Source: Owenia fusiformis
Lineage: Eukaryota > Annelida > Polychaeta > Sabellida > Oweniidae
NCBI GenBank assembly: GCA_903813345.2
Contig: CAIIXF020000002.1
Span: forward strand, 30,004,926 to 30,068,925
Direction: 5' to 3'
DNA: 64,000 nucleotides
A program made the translations under genes and the position numbers. Under the pieces are notes generated by a model. It was not told the DNA's origin and searched no databases. It saw nothing but the letters and a program-made list of their open reading frames with translations. Shown one piece after another: positions 46,901-58,022 of this stretch (position 1 is the first letter of the stretch; each line of letters begins with the position of its first letter).

Positions 46901-49900
46901 GAGTTATGAATTAAGGGTAGAATTTTCTCAGGAATCCAAATCTGCAATCCAAATTTCAATCCGACTTTTGGTTCGGAAGTGATGTCATTTTGAAAGCTCA
47001 AAAATCGCTAAATTTGGTGCCCCATGTTATGGCAATGGGAAAAAGATTTTTTTGAAGTGTAAAATACGAGATATAGACTAAGTACAGCTTTACATAATGA
47101 AAGCCTATAAAAGAAAGGGACCTCAAAAGCTAGCTAGCTTCACAATTTGGACACCAAAATGCCTAGGTCAAAATCTAGGTCAAATTTATAGTTTTAACTT
47201 ATTTTTGCGATTCTTACACTACACTTTAATTATTTGCTTCAAAATTTTGGATACAGGTAGCAAAGAGTGTGCTTATAGTGTTAGCCTTTTGCCGTCAGGA
47301 AGTATTTTGACCCACTTTTGAGATATAGTGTCCGAAAAGTAGGTCAACATGAAAGTTTCTCCAAATTTAACGTATGAGTTATGAATTAAGGGTAGAATTT
47401 TCTCAGGAATCCGAATCTGCAAATCAAATTTCAATCCGACACTCGGTTTGGAAGTATTGGCGTTTTGAAAAATTAAAAAATTGGTATTTTGATATCCCAT
47501 GTTATGTCAATTATCTTTGTCACTATTCGTCGTTATTCCTTTATCTTTCTTTCATCTTGTAGCTTACAGACAGTCCTTTCATTATTGTAACTGTCTTTTT
47601 TGATTACTCTTACCGATTTTGAGGAATGGCGTCCGGAAAGTAGGTCAACACAAAAAGTTCTCAAAATTTAATGTATGAGTTATGACACAAACGTAGAATT
47701 TTCTCAGAAATTCGAATCTGCAAACCAAATTTCGACCCAAATTCTGGTTAGATAGTTATAGTTGTTTGAAGTCTCGAAAAGTCGATATTATGATATCCCC
47801 ATGTTAAGCCAATGGAGACGAAGATAACTTACTTAAGAGTTGTCTAAATGTCTGTATTCTAGATGACTCAGCTTATTCTGAATGGCTCAGCTTACAGTAT
47901 TTTGGATGACTCAGCTTAAAAAAAGTTTTAAATCTGGAGTCTTAAATTGAACTTGTTCAATTTACATGTCTAGTTATTATTCTTCCTCCTCACCAAATTT
48001 CTCGTCAACTATAACAGCTTACTTAATCCAACTAACATGGTTAACTAAGAACTGTATCCGGCTTTCTGGGAAATTAGGTCAAATTTCTATCTAGGTCATA
48101 GGTCAAGAACTAGGTCAAATCTTGGATTTTCACTAATTCACCACTTTTCTCAGTCGTCTTTCAATATTTTTGATCCGGGTTTTTTTCATCATGTTCCTTG
48201 GAAAAAACGCTAATTCCATATGGCAAATCGTTTTTTGATTACTCTTACCGATTTTGAGATATTGCGTCCGAAAAGTAGGTCAGAACAAAAAACTCTCCAA
48301 ATTCAACATATGAGTTATGCAATAAGTGTAGAATGATCTCAGGAATCCGAATCTGCAAACCAAATTTGGATCGGACTTCCGGTTCAGAAGTTATGGCGTT
48401 TTGAAAGCTCAAAAATCGCTAAATTTGGTGCCTATGTTAAGTCAATGGGAAAAAAGACTTTTTCGAACTGTAAAATACAGGATATTGACTGAGTACAGCT
48501 TAACATAATGAATGCTTATAAAAGAAGGGGACCTCAAAAGCTACATATCTTCAAAATTTGGACACCAAAATGCCTAGGTCAAAATCTAGGTCAAATTCAT
48601 AGTTTTTCCTTATTTTTACGATTCTGACACTACACTTTAATAATTTACTTCAAAATTTTGTATACAGGTAGCAAAGAGTGTGCTAATAGTGTTAGCCTTT
48701 TGCCGTCAGAAAGTATTTTGACCCACTTTTGAGATATGGTGTCCGAAAAGTAGGTCAAAATAAAAAGTTCTCCAGATTCAACGTGCGAGTTATGAATTAA
48801 AGGTAGAATTTTCTCAGGAATCTGAATCTGCAAACCAAATTTCAATCCGACTTCCGGTTCGGAAGTTATGGCGTGTCCAAAAAGTAGGTCAAAATAAAAA
48901 AAATTCCAAATTTAACGTATGAGTTATGAATTAGGGGTAGAATTTTGTCAGGAATCCGGATCTGCAAACCAAATTTCGATCCGACTTCCGGTTTGAAAGT
49001 TATGGCGTTTTGAAAGCTCAAAAATCGCTAAATTTGGTGCCCCATGTTATGTCAATGAGAAAAGGGATTTTTTGAAGTGTAAAATACCAGATATAGACTG
49101 AGTACAGCTTAATATTCTGAAAGCCTATAAAAGGAGGGGACCTCGAAGGCTATCTAGCTTCAAAATTTGGACGCAAAAATGCCTTGGTCAAGATCTAGGT
49201 CAAATTCATAGTTTTTCCTTATTTTTGCGATTTTGACATTACACTTTAAGGATTTGGTTCAAAATTTTGTATACAGGTAGCAAAGAGTGTGCTCATAGTG
49301 TTAGCCTTCTGCCGTCAGAAAGTTTTTTGACCCACTTTTGAGATATGGTGTCCGAAATGTAGGTCAAAATAAAAAATTCTCCAAATTTAACGTATGAGTT
49401 ATGAATTAAGGGTAGAATTTTCTCAGAAATCAGAATCTTTAAACCAAATTTCAATCTAACTTCTGGTTAGATAGTTATAGCGGTTTGAAGTCTCGAAAAG
49501 TCGATATGATGATATCCCCATGTTAAGCCAATAGAGTCGAAGATAGCCTTCTTAAAAGTTGTCTAAATGTCTATATTCTAGCTGACTCAGCTTATTCTGA
49601 ATGACTCAGCTTACAAGTACTGGATGACTCAGCTTAAAAAAAGTTTTAAATCTGGAGTCTTAAATTGAACTTGTTCAATTTACATGTCTAGTTATTATTC
49701 TTTTTTCTTCCTCCTTACCAAATTTCTCGTCAACTATAACAGCTTACTTAATCTAACTTACATGGTTAACTTAAGACTGTATCCGGCTTTCTGGGAAATT
49801 AGGTCAAATTTTTATCTAGGTCAAAGGTCAAGAACTAGGTCAAATCCAGTACTTTGTCACTTTTTCCCATTAACTCGGTCGTCCTTCAATATTTTTGATC

Positions 49901-52900
49901 CTGGTTTTTTTCATTGTGTTCCTCATAAAAAAGTAGAAAATCTACGGTCGATTTAGTTTTTTGGTATCTCAAACCGATTTCGAGATATCAGTGTCCGAAA
50001 ACGAGGTCCAAAATTTTTTTCTCCGAATCCAATGTCCAGCATATCAGTCTTATAGGAAATTTTCTCAGGATTCCGAATCTGAAAACCAAATTTCGATCTG
50101 ACTTCCGGTTCAGAAGTTATGGCGTTTTGAAAATTCAAAAATCGCTAAATTTGGTGCCCCATGTTAATTCAATGGGAAAAAATATTTTTTTGAAGTGTAA
50201 AATACGAGATATAGACTAAGCACAGCTAAACATAATGGAAGCCCATAAAAGAAAGGGACCACAAGACCTTCTTTTCATAAAAATGTGGACACCAAAATGC
50301 CTAGGTCAAAATCTAGGTCAAATTCAAAGTTTTTCCTTATTTTTGCGATTCTGACACTACAGATTAATTATATTCTTCCAAATTTTGTATACATGTAGCC
50401 AAGAGTGTGCTAATAGTGTTAGCCTTTTGCCGTCAGAAAGTATTTTGACCCACTTTTGAGATATGGTGTCCGAAAAGTAGGTCAAACTAAAAAGTTCTCC
50501 AAATTTAACGTATGAGTTATGAATTAAGGGTAGAATTTTCTCAGGAATCTGAATCTGCAAACCAAATTTCAATCCGACTTTTGGTTTGGAAGTTATGTTG
50601 TTTTGAAAGCTCAAAAATCGCTAAATTTGGTGCCCCATGTTATGGCAATGGGAAAAAAGATTTTTTTGAAGTGTAAAATACGAGATAAAGACTGAGTACA
50701 GCTTCACATAATGAAAGCCTATAAAAGAAAGGGACCTCAAAAGCTAGCTAGCTTCACAATTTGGTCACCAAAATGCCTAGGTCAAAATCTAGGTCAAATT
50801 TATAGTTTTAACTTATTTTTGCGATTCTGACACTACACTTTAATTATATTTGATTCAAAATTTTGTATACAGGTAGCAAAGAGTGTGCTAATAGTGTTAG
50901 CCTTTTGCCGTCAGAAAGTATTTTGACCCACTTTTGAGATATAGTGTCCGAAAAGTAGGTCAACATGAAAGTTTCTCCAAATTTAACGTATGAGTTATGA
51001 ATTAAGGGTAGAATTTTCTCAGGAATCCAAATCTGCAAATCAAATTTCAATCCGACACCCGGTTTGGAAGAAATGGCGTTTTGAAAAATTAAAAAATTGG
51101 TATTTTGATATCCCATGTTATGTCAATTATCTTTGTCACTATTCGTCGTTATTCCTTTCTCTTTTTTCATCATGTAGCTTAAAGACAGTCCTTTCATTAT
51201 TGTAACTGTCTTTTTTGATTACTCTTACCGATTTTGAGGAATGGCGTCCGGAAAGTAGGTCAACATAAAAAGTTCTCAAAATTTAATGTATGAGTTATGA
51301 CACAAACGTAGAATTTTCTCAGAAATTTGAATCTGCAAACCAAATTTCGACCCAAATTCTGGTTAGATAGTCATAGCTGTTTGAAGTCTCGAAAAGTCGA
51401 TATTATGATATCCCCATGTTAAGCCAATGTAGACGAAGATAAGCTACTTAAGAGTTGTCTAAATGTCTGTATTCTAGATGACTCAGCTTATTCTGAATTT
51501 TTCAGCTTACAGTATTTTGGATGACTCAGCTTAAAAAAAGTTTTAAATCTGGAGTCTTAAATTGAACTTGTTCAATTTACATGTCTAGTTATTTTTCGTC
51601 TTTAATCGCTCATAACTCAAACAATAAATGACTATTATACTTATTTTTCCTCTTGATAAAGGTAGATGGGAGTTTTGTTTCAAAGGATGAATTTCAGTAA
51701 GCGTCCCATATTGTGACGTCATAGAGTTTGAAAAATATAATCTGTTGACAGCGACCTTTTTTGCTCTTAAACTCTAGTTTATCAATAAATAGTTGATTAT
51801 GTTCGCAAAATTATGTGTTTTATGTTGTATGTGGAAAAGTGGAGGACGAAAGGTTTTCAAAATTCATAAAAATAGGGCTAATTTACACCATTCGCCTATT
51901 TTCAAGCACAGCAACACGTATATTTATTTCACCTAAAATATCAATTGATTCGTGTTTTGTGATGCTCCTATCCCATTGTTAATACATATACGATATCAGA
52001 GTTATTCGCCCTTAATATTTTGAGATATAGCGGCAAATGTGGAGGACGAAAGGATTTCCATATGTGTACATTTTTCTCAAAAAACGTCACATTCTGTGGT
52101 GTTAAAAAGCGAAAATGTGTAACAATGCGTGCGCGACCTTTTTGCGACACGTCTATGTTATCAATATGGTCATTCCGGTAAATGTTATGTTTTTCCAACT
52201 AGGTTTTTATAATTCCCTTGAAGACTTCTGGATCAAATCAATAATTACTTCCCTCTAACATTTTGTTAAATAAAGTATTCTAAATAGTTCTCACAGGGCA
52301 TCATTATTGTAACTCAACACCCCTATTTTTAGAACATAAACTAGTCCTGTTTGAATTGCATTAAGAATTCTGTATCATTCTTAAAAGCATCCATGCATGT
52401 ACTAACCCATTCTGCAACCGGGCTCCGCCTTCAAAGTAGAAAAAGCAGATTTGTTTATTTCTAGAAAAAAATAAATCTAATGATTTGTGTGATTTCAATA
52501 GACACATGTTCAATCTACCATGAACAGTTCAACACATTCGGCTGTAAAGAGATGAAAAATTGTCGCTCGAGACAACAGGTTCCGCTCAGCGATTTATTCC
52601 AGTGTGACGTCTGCCAGTGTGACTGTGATCTTCCTTCCATTGAGACACTCGACTTTGAACATGGTAGAAACCCGAGCCAATGCTGTAAGTAGAGATCCAT
52701 AATACACACTCCCCTCCAAGTTCAAACATAAACAAACTTTTACACAATATCCAATGGAGGCTACTCACATATTCAACCGATTCACTTTTCTCTCTGAAGA
52801 CAAAATTCGAATGTCATATATATTTTGAATTTTTAAAGCTTAACAGGCCCGTAGCCAGGAGGGGCAAAAAATTATTTTAAAATCATGCAGTTTTCACCAT

Positions 52901-54913
52901 TCTGAGCACCTTTCGAGTGATTTTGGCCATTTTTGGGCCAAAGATGTCAAAAGTAAACCACCCTGAAATTTCTTTAAAAATGCCCCCCCCCCCCCCTCGG
53001 CAAATCCTTGCTACGGGCCTGCTTTATCAATGCTTGCAGATGGTGATTCAAATGCTACGACTCCATCAGGTGGTCCAAATACTCCTCTCCTCCCGGAGCA
53101 GCCGACGCGTCGTCCATGTGGAGGCGTAGAGGGAAGCGATTGCAGTATTTTCGGACTACAAGACGACGACGGAACTGGTTTTTGTGACACGGGCTACAAA
53201 CATAAATGTGTCGCCATACCTTCGTCTTCCACGTTCACTCCTGATGGTGTAAACACATTGAACGTTATGACGTATAACATAAATGAGAGAGATTTTGCTA
53301 AGGTTGAAGATCACAGTAGAGTTTCCCATAGGTGGCCATTATAACATTTTACCCTGTAACTTATTAACGATTAGTATCCAAGCCTAGTGCAACATACCAC
53401 AGTGTTCGGGAGAGACTCGCCTAGCCTGCTATAACAATCTTACCATGGGTTGTCCACCGAATTTTTGAAATAAATAAACTTGAAGACACTAACCCCCTTT
53501 ATCGTCAGATTTCTCAGAGAATTCTGGTAAAATCACCAAGGTCAAAATCACTCCGCCGCCAGCTTAAAATGAGATTTCCCACTGAACTCTGACATGTTTT
53601 CAGATAAATTAGGACCTACCCTATAAATATTTATTCCCGATTAACTTCCCAAACGCTAGATGGCGCTCCAATGGGGTAGGGAAGGAGAAAATGACTTTTT
53701 ATTCAGAAAACCAAATCACTAACGGTAACCGCTAATGTCCTTACTCAGGACTATATCCTAATAGTAAACTGAATTAGTTTGTTTTCTTCCAACATGGTTA
53801 TATTAGCATTGTAGGCATTATCCCGATCACAATGGTATATAACAATCCTATATTTGAGAAAAAGCACGGAGGAAAATTCAATCCTTATAGACACAGGTCC
53901 TTTTAGCAAAATTCAGGAAATTTGATTCTGAGATTTCTTGAAATTTCTTTGGGGTAGGGGTACACCTTACAGATTGCATCACAGATTGAGTACACCCAAC
54001 TGAGGTGAACATGGCCATATGGGGTATCATTGGAAAGCGATTTCTACAATAAAGTTCAAGTGATATCCATGCCAAGGCGTTCAATTGCATCTTATGACGT
54101 CATATTGGTAGGAAGAAACAAAGGTTCATTCAAAACTGCCCCGCAAACAATTGAATGGCACGGGAGAATGGAATTCGGGTTACTTGGCACAGCGGCCTCG
54201 CCCCCAAAACACCAAAATTGCTTCAAAATGTCACGATTTTGGTAGCATTGTTCAGCTAATATACAGCCCTTTAATATGATATGCGCTATTAGGCTTCTCA
54301 ATGAACTAAAAAACCTCAAAAAGGGATAAAACCTTCAAAATGCCCCAAAAAAGCGCCTTCTAATAGGTTGAAGATCACAGTAGAGTTTCCCATAGGTGGC
54401 CATTATAACATTTTACCCTGTAACTTATTAACGATTAGTATCCAAGCCTAGTGCAACATACCACAGTGTTCGGGAGAGACTCGCCTAGCCTGCTATAACA
54501 ATCTTACCATGGGTTGTCCACCGAATTTTTGAAATAAATAAACTTGAAGACACTAACCCCCTCTATCGTCAGATTTCTCAGAGAATTCTGGTAAAATCAC
54601 CAAGGTCAAAATCACTCCGCCGCCAGCTTAAAATGAGATTTCCCACTGAACTCTGACATGTTTTCAGATAAATTAGGACCTACCCTATAAATATTTATTC
54701 CCGATCAACTTCCCAAACGCTAGATGGCGCTCCAATGGGGTAGGGAAGGAGAAAATGACTTTTTATTCAGAAAACCAAATCACTAACGGTAACCGCTAAT
54801 GTCCTTACTCAGGACTATATCCTAATTCACACGATGGTCAGGTAGAAAGGACGTGCAGGATACCAAAAATGATTGCCGAGAAATTCAACACCATTGATTT
54901 AGTCGTATTTCAG
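40978..54913 (+). CDS. Secreted cysteine-rich EEP-superfamily phosphodiesterase (sphingomyelinase-like), partial, exon 4 interrupted
   Basis: Exons 40978-41169, 41495-41654, 52502-52684, and exon 4 from 53040, which is split by an insertion (53302-54825) and resumes at 54826-54913. All phases agree. Residues 1-25 are a signal peptide. Two cysteine-rich modules follow; each has a CD(I/V)C(E/Q)CDC core (exons 2 and 3). A Thr/Pro/Gly linker and another Cys segment come next, then LNVMTYNI (Mg-binding Asn at about residue 258) and HDGQVERTCRIP...DLVVFQ, the start of an endonuclease/exonuclease/phosphatase domain. The metal-binding Glu expected next and the rest of the domain were not found to the right. 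If the insertion is ignored the frame continues without a break, so the exon was whole before it. The gene is probably disrupted in this haplotype unless the insertion is spliced out. Substrate is inferred from the fold family only. Confidence 0.72.
41180..41455. mobile_element. Diverged relative of the 19721-20241 MITE
   Basis: Shares 'ccatttgtgacaac.gtatc', 'tgactttac.gt.gtcagg' and 'actttgattgattg.tgt.cc'-type internal sequence. It occupies most of intron 1 of the EEP gene. Confidence 0.65.
42626..42890. repeat. Five ~54-bp hairpin repeats at the array's left end
   Basis: AGACTCCAGATT, short loop, AATCTGGAGTCT, repeated at 42626, 42680, 42735, 42789 and 42839 with 'attgtttttgcctgttttct' between. 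The first three have perfect 12-bp stems; the last two are one base shorter. The 129-residue plus frame across it is an artefact. Confidence 0.9.
44016..44200. repeat. (TATCC/TTCC)n microsatellite in array unit 1
   Basis: Imperfect pyrimidine repeats of 'ttcctatcctatcc' type, followed by 'ggatgactcagcttat' repeats that close the unit. Confidence 0.9.
45822..46032. repeat. (CTACTCAG)n-type microsatellite in array unit 2
   Basis: Repeats of 'ctacctactcagctactta'. Its plus-strand Leu/Ser/Tyr-rich frame (45741-46034) is a repeat artefact. Confidence 0.9.
52844..53021. mobile_element. 178-bp MITE with CAGGCCCGTAGC ends
   Basis: Starts CAGGCCCGTAGCCAGGA and ends TCCTTGCTACGGGCCTG, with a poly-C run inside (52983-52996). 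It ends 18 bp before exon 4 of the EEP gene, so the 3' splice site sits right next to it. Confidence 0.8.
53302..54825. mobile_element. 1.5-kb insertion with 462-bp direct terminal repeats, inside an exon
   Basis: 53301-53762 and 54365-54826 are direct repeats, nearly identical over 462 bp (start 'aggttgaagatcacagtaga', end 'gactatatcctaat'). About 600 bp lie between them. CTAA occurs at both outer edges (53298-53301 and 54822-54825), and exon 4 of the EEP gene reads through in frame when the insert is left out. The layout is that of a small terminal-direct-repeat retroelement (TRIM-like), but TG/CA ends, primer site and polypurine tract were not identified, so the class is unsure. Confidence 0.7.
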
Positions 54914-57554
54914 GTACCCTGCCATTTTGATGCGTTTCACTATTGACAAAATGGGTGAAATTTACCCTTGTATTCTTCAAAATATCTTGCTTCGAATAAC
55001 TTGTATATATGTTAATCAAATGTAGAATTGTAACAACCCACCAAATTCATATATACTTATAACATAATTTCTCTTATTATTTGGTGTGCTGTTACTGTAT
55101 TTATCTCTTTATTTAATTAGATTTTGACTTTAATTGTTTATAAGTTGTATGTTTATATGCATTCAGATGATATTCACTCTATAAGAAGAATGCCTATCTC
55201 CACATAAATACTTTTCAGTGATGGCGTATTGATATTAAAGGTACAAATAGTGCAGAATATAGTCCCAGGATTTTATCCAGTAATTACCATTAATTATAAG
55301 CAATTTACTTCAATCACAACTTCTGTATTCAGCGTATTTATGTTAATCATATTTTGGTATCTGTGTTAGGTGTGAAATACTTTTATTTGTTAGGTTAGTT
55401 TATTAATTCGGCGTAAGGTTTTCCTCAGTTGAGAAGTTTGGTTTGTGTTCTGTTTAGATTTCAACTGTAAGGCTGCTAATGGATATATCTCCTGCGTTTC
55501 GATCGATTTTGCAGTGTTCCGACTCTATTGGTGTTAGGTAAATATATATTTGTATTAATCAAATGATGATCAACAAATTGATATATGTTTTATGACATTC
55601 TGTTTCGAGATTTGACATGAAAGTTACCTTGAAATGTATATAATGCTTCGGCCCAAAAGTTGCCCAGGAGCCCCTTTACATCTCCTCTAGTCCCAGGACC
55701 ATGTATCCTATTAGAGAGATGTATTTCCCCTTCCCAAAGTACCCCATAGTCCAGCTTTCCCAGTCTCTGGAAATTCCGGCATTCATATTGCAAATTTCCA
55801 ACCATGTAGCTCGTGTTAGTCACTTGCTAGTCACTTTCTAGTCACTTGCTAGTCACTTGTTAGCTCGTGTTAGTCACTTGTTATAATTCGTGCTAGTCAT
55901 TGTTAGTCCATGTTAGTCACTTTATATAGAAACTTCTCCCAGAACACAGTTTGAATATTCATAACTAATTATTACTGTACTATTGTCATTTTTTATGTTT
56001 TATATCCAAACAATATACACATGTAAATATGTTTCTTTATTTAAAACTTTTGTCGTGTTATATTTCTTTAAGATGATATTATCCCCCCTTTCATGAGGCA
56101 ATTTCCAGTATAATCAAAATGTAGAGATTTTTACCAGAACGCCATCTTTCTTTTGACATAAAAGTTTATTTCTTATAAGACTCATTGTAAAGACAGATGT
56201 TTTACACCCCCCATAATTAACTAAAAATAAAGTTCATAATTTTAACCAATAACATCTCCCTCTCTTTTAACCACGCTACCAAAGTATATTTTGAGGGGAT
56301 GTTACACTGGTGGCAGCGGTGGAATTTTGATAGGTCCCGCCCTATCAAGACCCACGATTTTTGTGATTCTATGTCCGTTTTTAGTTACCTACAATGAAAC
56401 TATACAGACCACCCAGTCCCCATAGCTTACCATAGGGACTGTCCCTTTTGATTGATGAAGTAGTTTTTCCCTAAATCTACTTCCTGTTATAGTGGCCACC
56501 TCCATTATACACCCTTATGGTATGTTTTCCCCACCTTGCATACCATATTATTCTAATACAGTGAAACCATCGATACTTGAACGATGCCCATAAAGGCCTT
56601 TGTAACACATTTATAGTGATATGTTTTATCCCTGTCTATACCTTGTTTGTGAGTTTCTCTTTTTGTTTGTCATGATGGGCATGATGAGCATTTAAGAGAT
56701 AGCTTGGGTACGCGCATACCCATACGAGGTAATGAATGCCCATTTTAATGTTACCTTTAAGTCCAAGTACATCACAGACTGTGTCCAATAATATCAGTCA
56801 TGAGATGTGATATATTACACACTGTATCCAAATCTCTTATAGTCCATGATGTCAATACCATTGGCATCAATTATAACTAGTTCTGTTGTCTCTCCACCAA
56901 CAGAACATGGCACATGTCCAAACCACAGTGCGTACACCAGACCGACCCGATAAGTTGACTATTCAGGTGCTCTTTTTTAGATAATAAATATAATGTATAC
57001 AGTATACCTGTAAGTAAGATCTCATCCCAGCCCACATGAGATCTTTGTAAATAGTCAAGGGGCCCATGATACGAAATTCAGGTGTGTTATTGCCATAAGT
57101 TAAAGTAGTATTGTCTATATGATTAGGCAGTGTTCTCCACTGTTTGGTTCGAAATAGGGGCTAATGTCAGTGTAATCGCGAATAGCCTTTGCATATAACG
57201 AGACCGAGGGTGGTCAAGATCGAGAGTGGTCTAAAAGCCCACATTTAGCGAGGCAGTTTTGGCCATAACTGTCACCAGTGGCAATCAATGTCCCATCCCA
57301 GGGGAAGTTGATGTGTCAAATATCTGTGGGTAGGGGTTAATATCTTATAGTCAATGTATGTTGCTTGTATCCAACATCCATGCATTCTGGGTCTGGATTC
57401 CCTGAATAGTTCAGAGACTGTATTTGATGTGATGAGGGTCCGATATACCCTTTTAATGTTGTTATTGCCCCGGCCGGGTTAATTGTCCTGAATAGTAGGA
57501 AGTCTGTTATTGAGCTTAAATCCGATGTGGATTGGTGTGAAGTCACACTCACAG
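54914..57554. other. Region without a recognised gene, probable retroelement debris
   Basis: Contains a (t)agtcactt tandem block (55812-55920). At 56309-56325 'tggtggcagcggtgga' resembles a primer-binding site and is similar to the site next to the Gypsy 5' LTR ('tgatggcagcgg'), which suggests the 3' edge of an unrelated LTR just before it. No further exon of the EEP gene was found here. Minus frames at 55590-55823 and 57337-57552 are not recognised. Confidence 0.4.
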
Positions 57555-57713
57555 TGTCTTAACTGCCGAGTATTCTGGGAGAACTTATGAGAACAAGACA
57601 ACGCTTCAACTACAACTGTAATTTATTTCAGAACTGACCAATGACGTCACTGCTATGATCACGTGACTTAAAGGGACAATATTGTACATAGATTTACAGT
57701 ATATATTATGACA
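57555..57713 (-). repeat. 3' LTR of Ty3/Gypsy element, 159 bp
   Basis: On the minus strand it starts TGTCATAATATATACTG and ends CAGTTAAGACA (TG...CA). It is directly preceded by the polypurine tract AAGGGGAAGA (plus strand 57714 onward). The outer 73 bp are identical to 62481-62553. 57714-58022 is the element's 3' untranslated part, with nothing coding. Confidence 0.85.
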
Positions 57714-58022
57714 TCTTCCCCTTAAACAGAAAAGTTATACATCACATACATTTGCCTAATGTGCTTGCTATTGCAATTTAAACTTTTCACAGTATTATAG
57801 ATGTCACTACTTCACTATGTAGAATATACATGTTTAGGTATACAAATCAATAAAATGTTACTCAATACAACTTTTTACTTTCTTATGTTATTTACAACAT
57901 GTACAATAATAACACAACTGAATCTCATGTTATTAAACTTCACTTATGACTTAAACTGATATTCACTAAAATATCAATTATAAAAATGTCTCTAAACATG
58001 TTTAATAAGTAAATAACCAGTT

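Larger units (their letters stand above)
42626..51593. mobile_element. ~9-kb tandem array, Helentron-like termini, five ~1.4-1.9-kb units
   Basis: Unit junctions lie near 44262-44325, 46030-46085, 47930-47975, 49640-49690 and 51535-51593. Each reads AATCTGGAGTCT, a few bases, an inverted repeat AAATTGAAC..GTTCAATTT, then about 6-9 bases and CTAG-TT. The left end of the array carries the inverse AGACTCCAGATT. Units contain subrepeats with 'ctccaaatttaacgtatgag', 'cgacttccggttcggaagtt' and 'ctaggtcaaaatctaggtca'. An internal inverted repeat near the 3' end plus a terminal hairpin and T-T boundary matches the published layout of Helentron-type elements. No helicase gene was seen. It occupies most of intron 2 of the EEP gene. 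Confidence 0.6.
42388..52155. repeat. Short inverted repeats bracketing the intron 2 array
   Basis: 'gacgtgtcgcaaaaaggtgg' at about 42392 and its inverse 'cgacctttttgcgacacgtc' ending at about 52152 lie outside the array in opposite orientation. They may be the ends of an older element into which the array inserted. Flanking sequence beyond them is not clearly related. 51600-52130 holds no gene; it repeats 'gtggaggacgaaagg' twice. Confidence 0.5.

Noticed and set aside
53301-54826. Treating the exon 4 interruption as an ordinary intron
   Set aside because: The possible donor (AAG|GTTGAA) is weak, and joining it to the best acceptor (CTCAG before 54813) puts the downstream exon out of frame.
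55590-55823. 77-residue minus ORF resembling a coding exon
   Set aside because: No family features were recognised and it lies in probable retroelement debris, so it is not listed as a gene.
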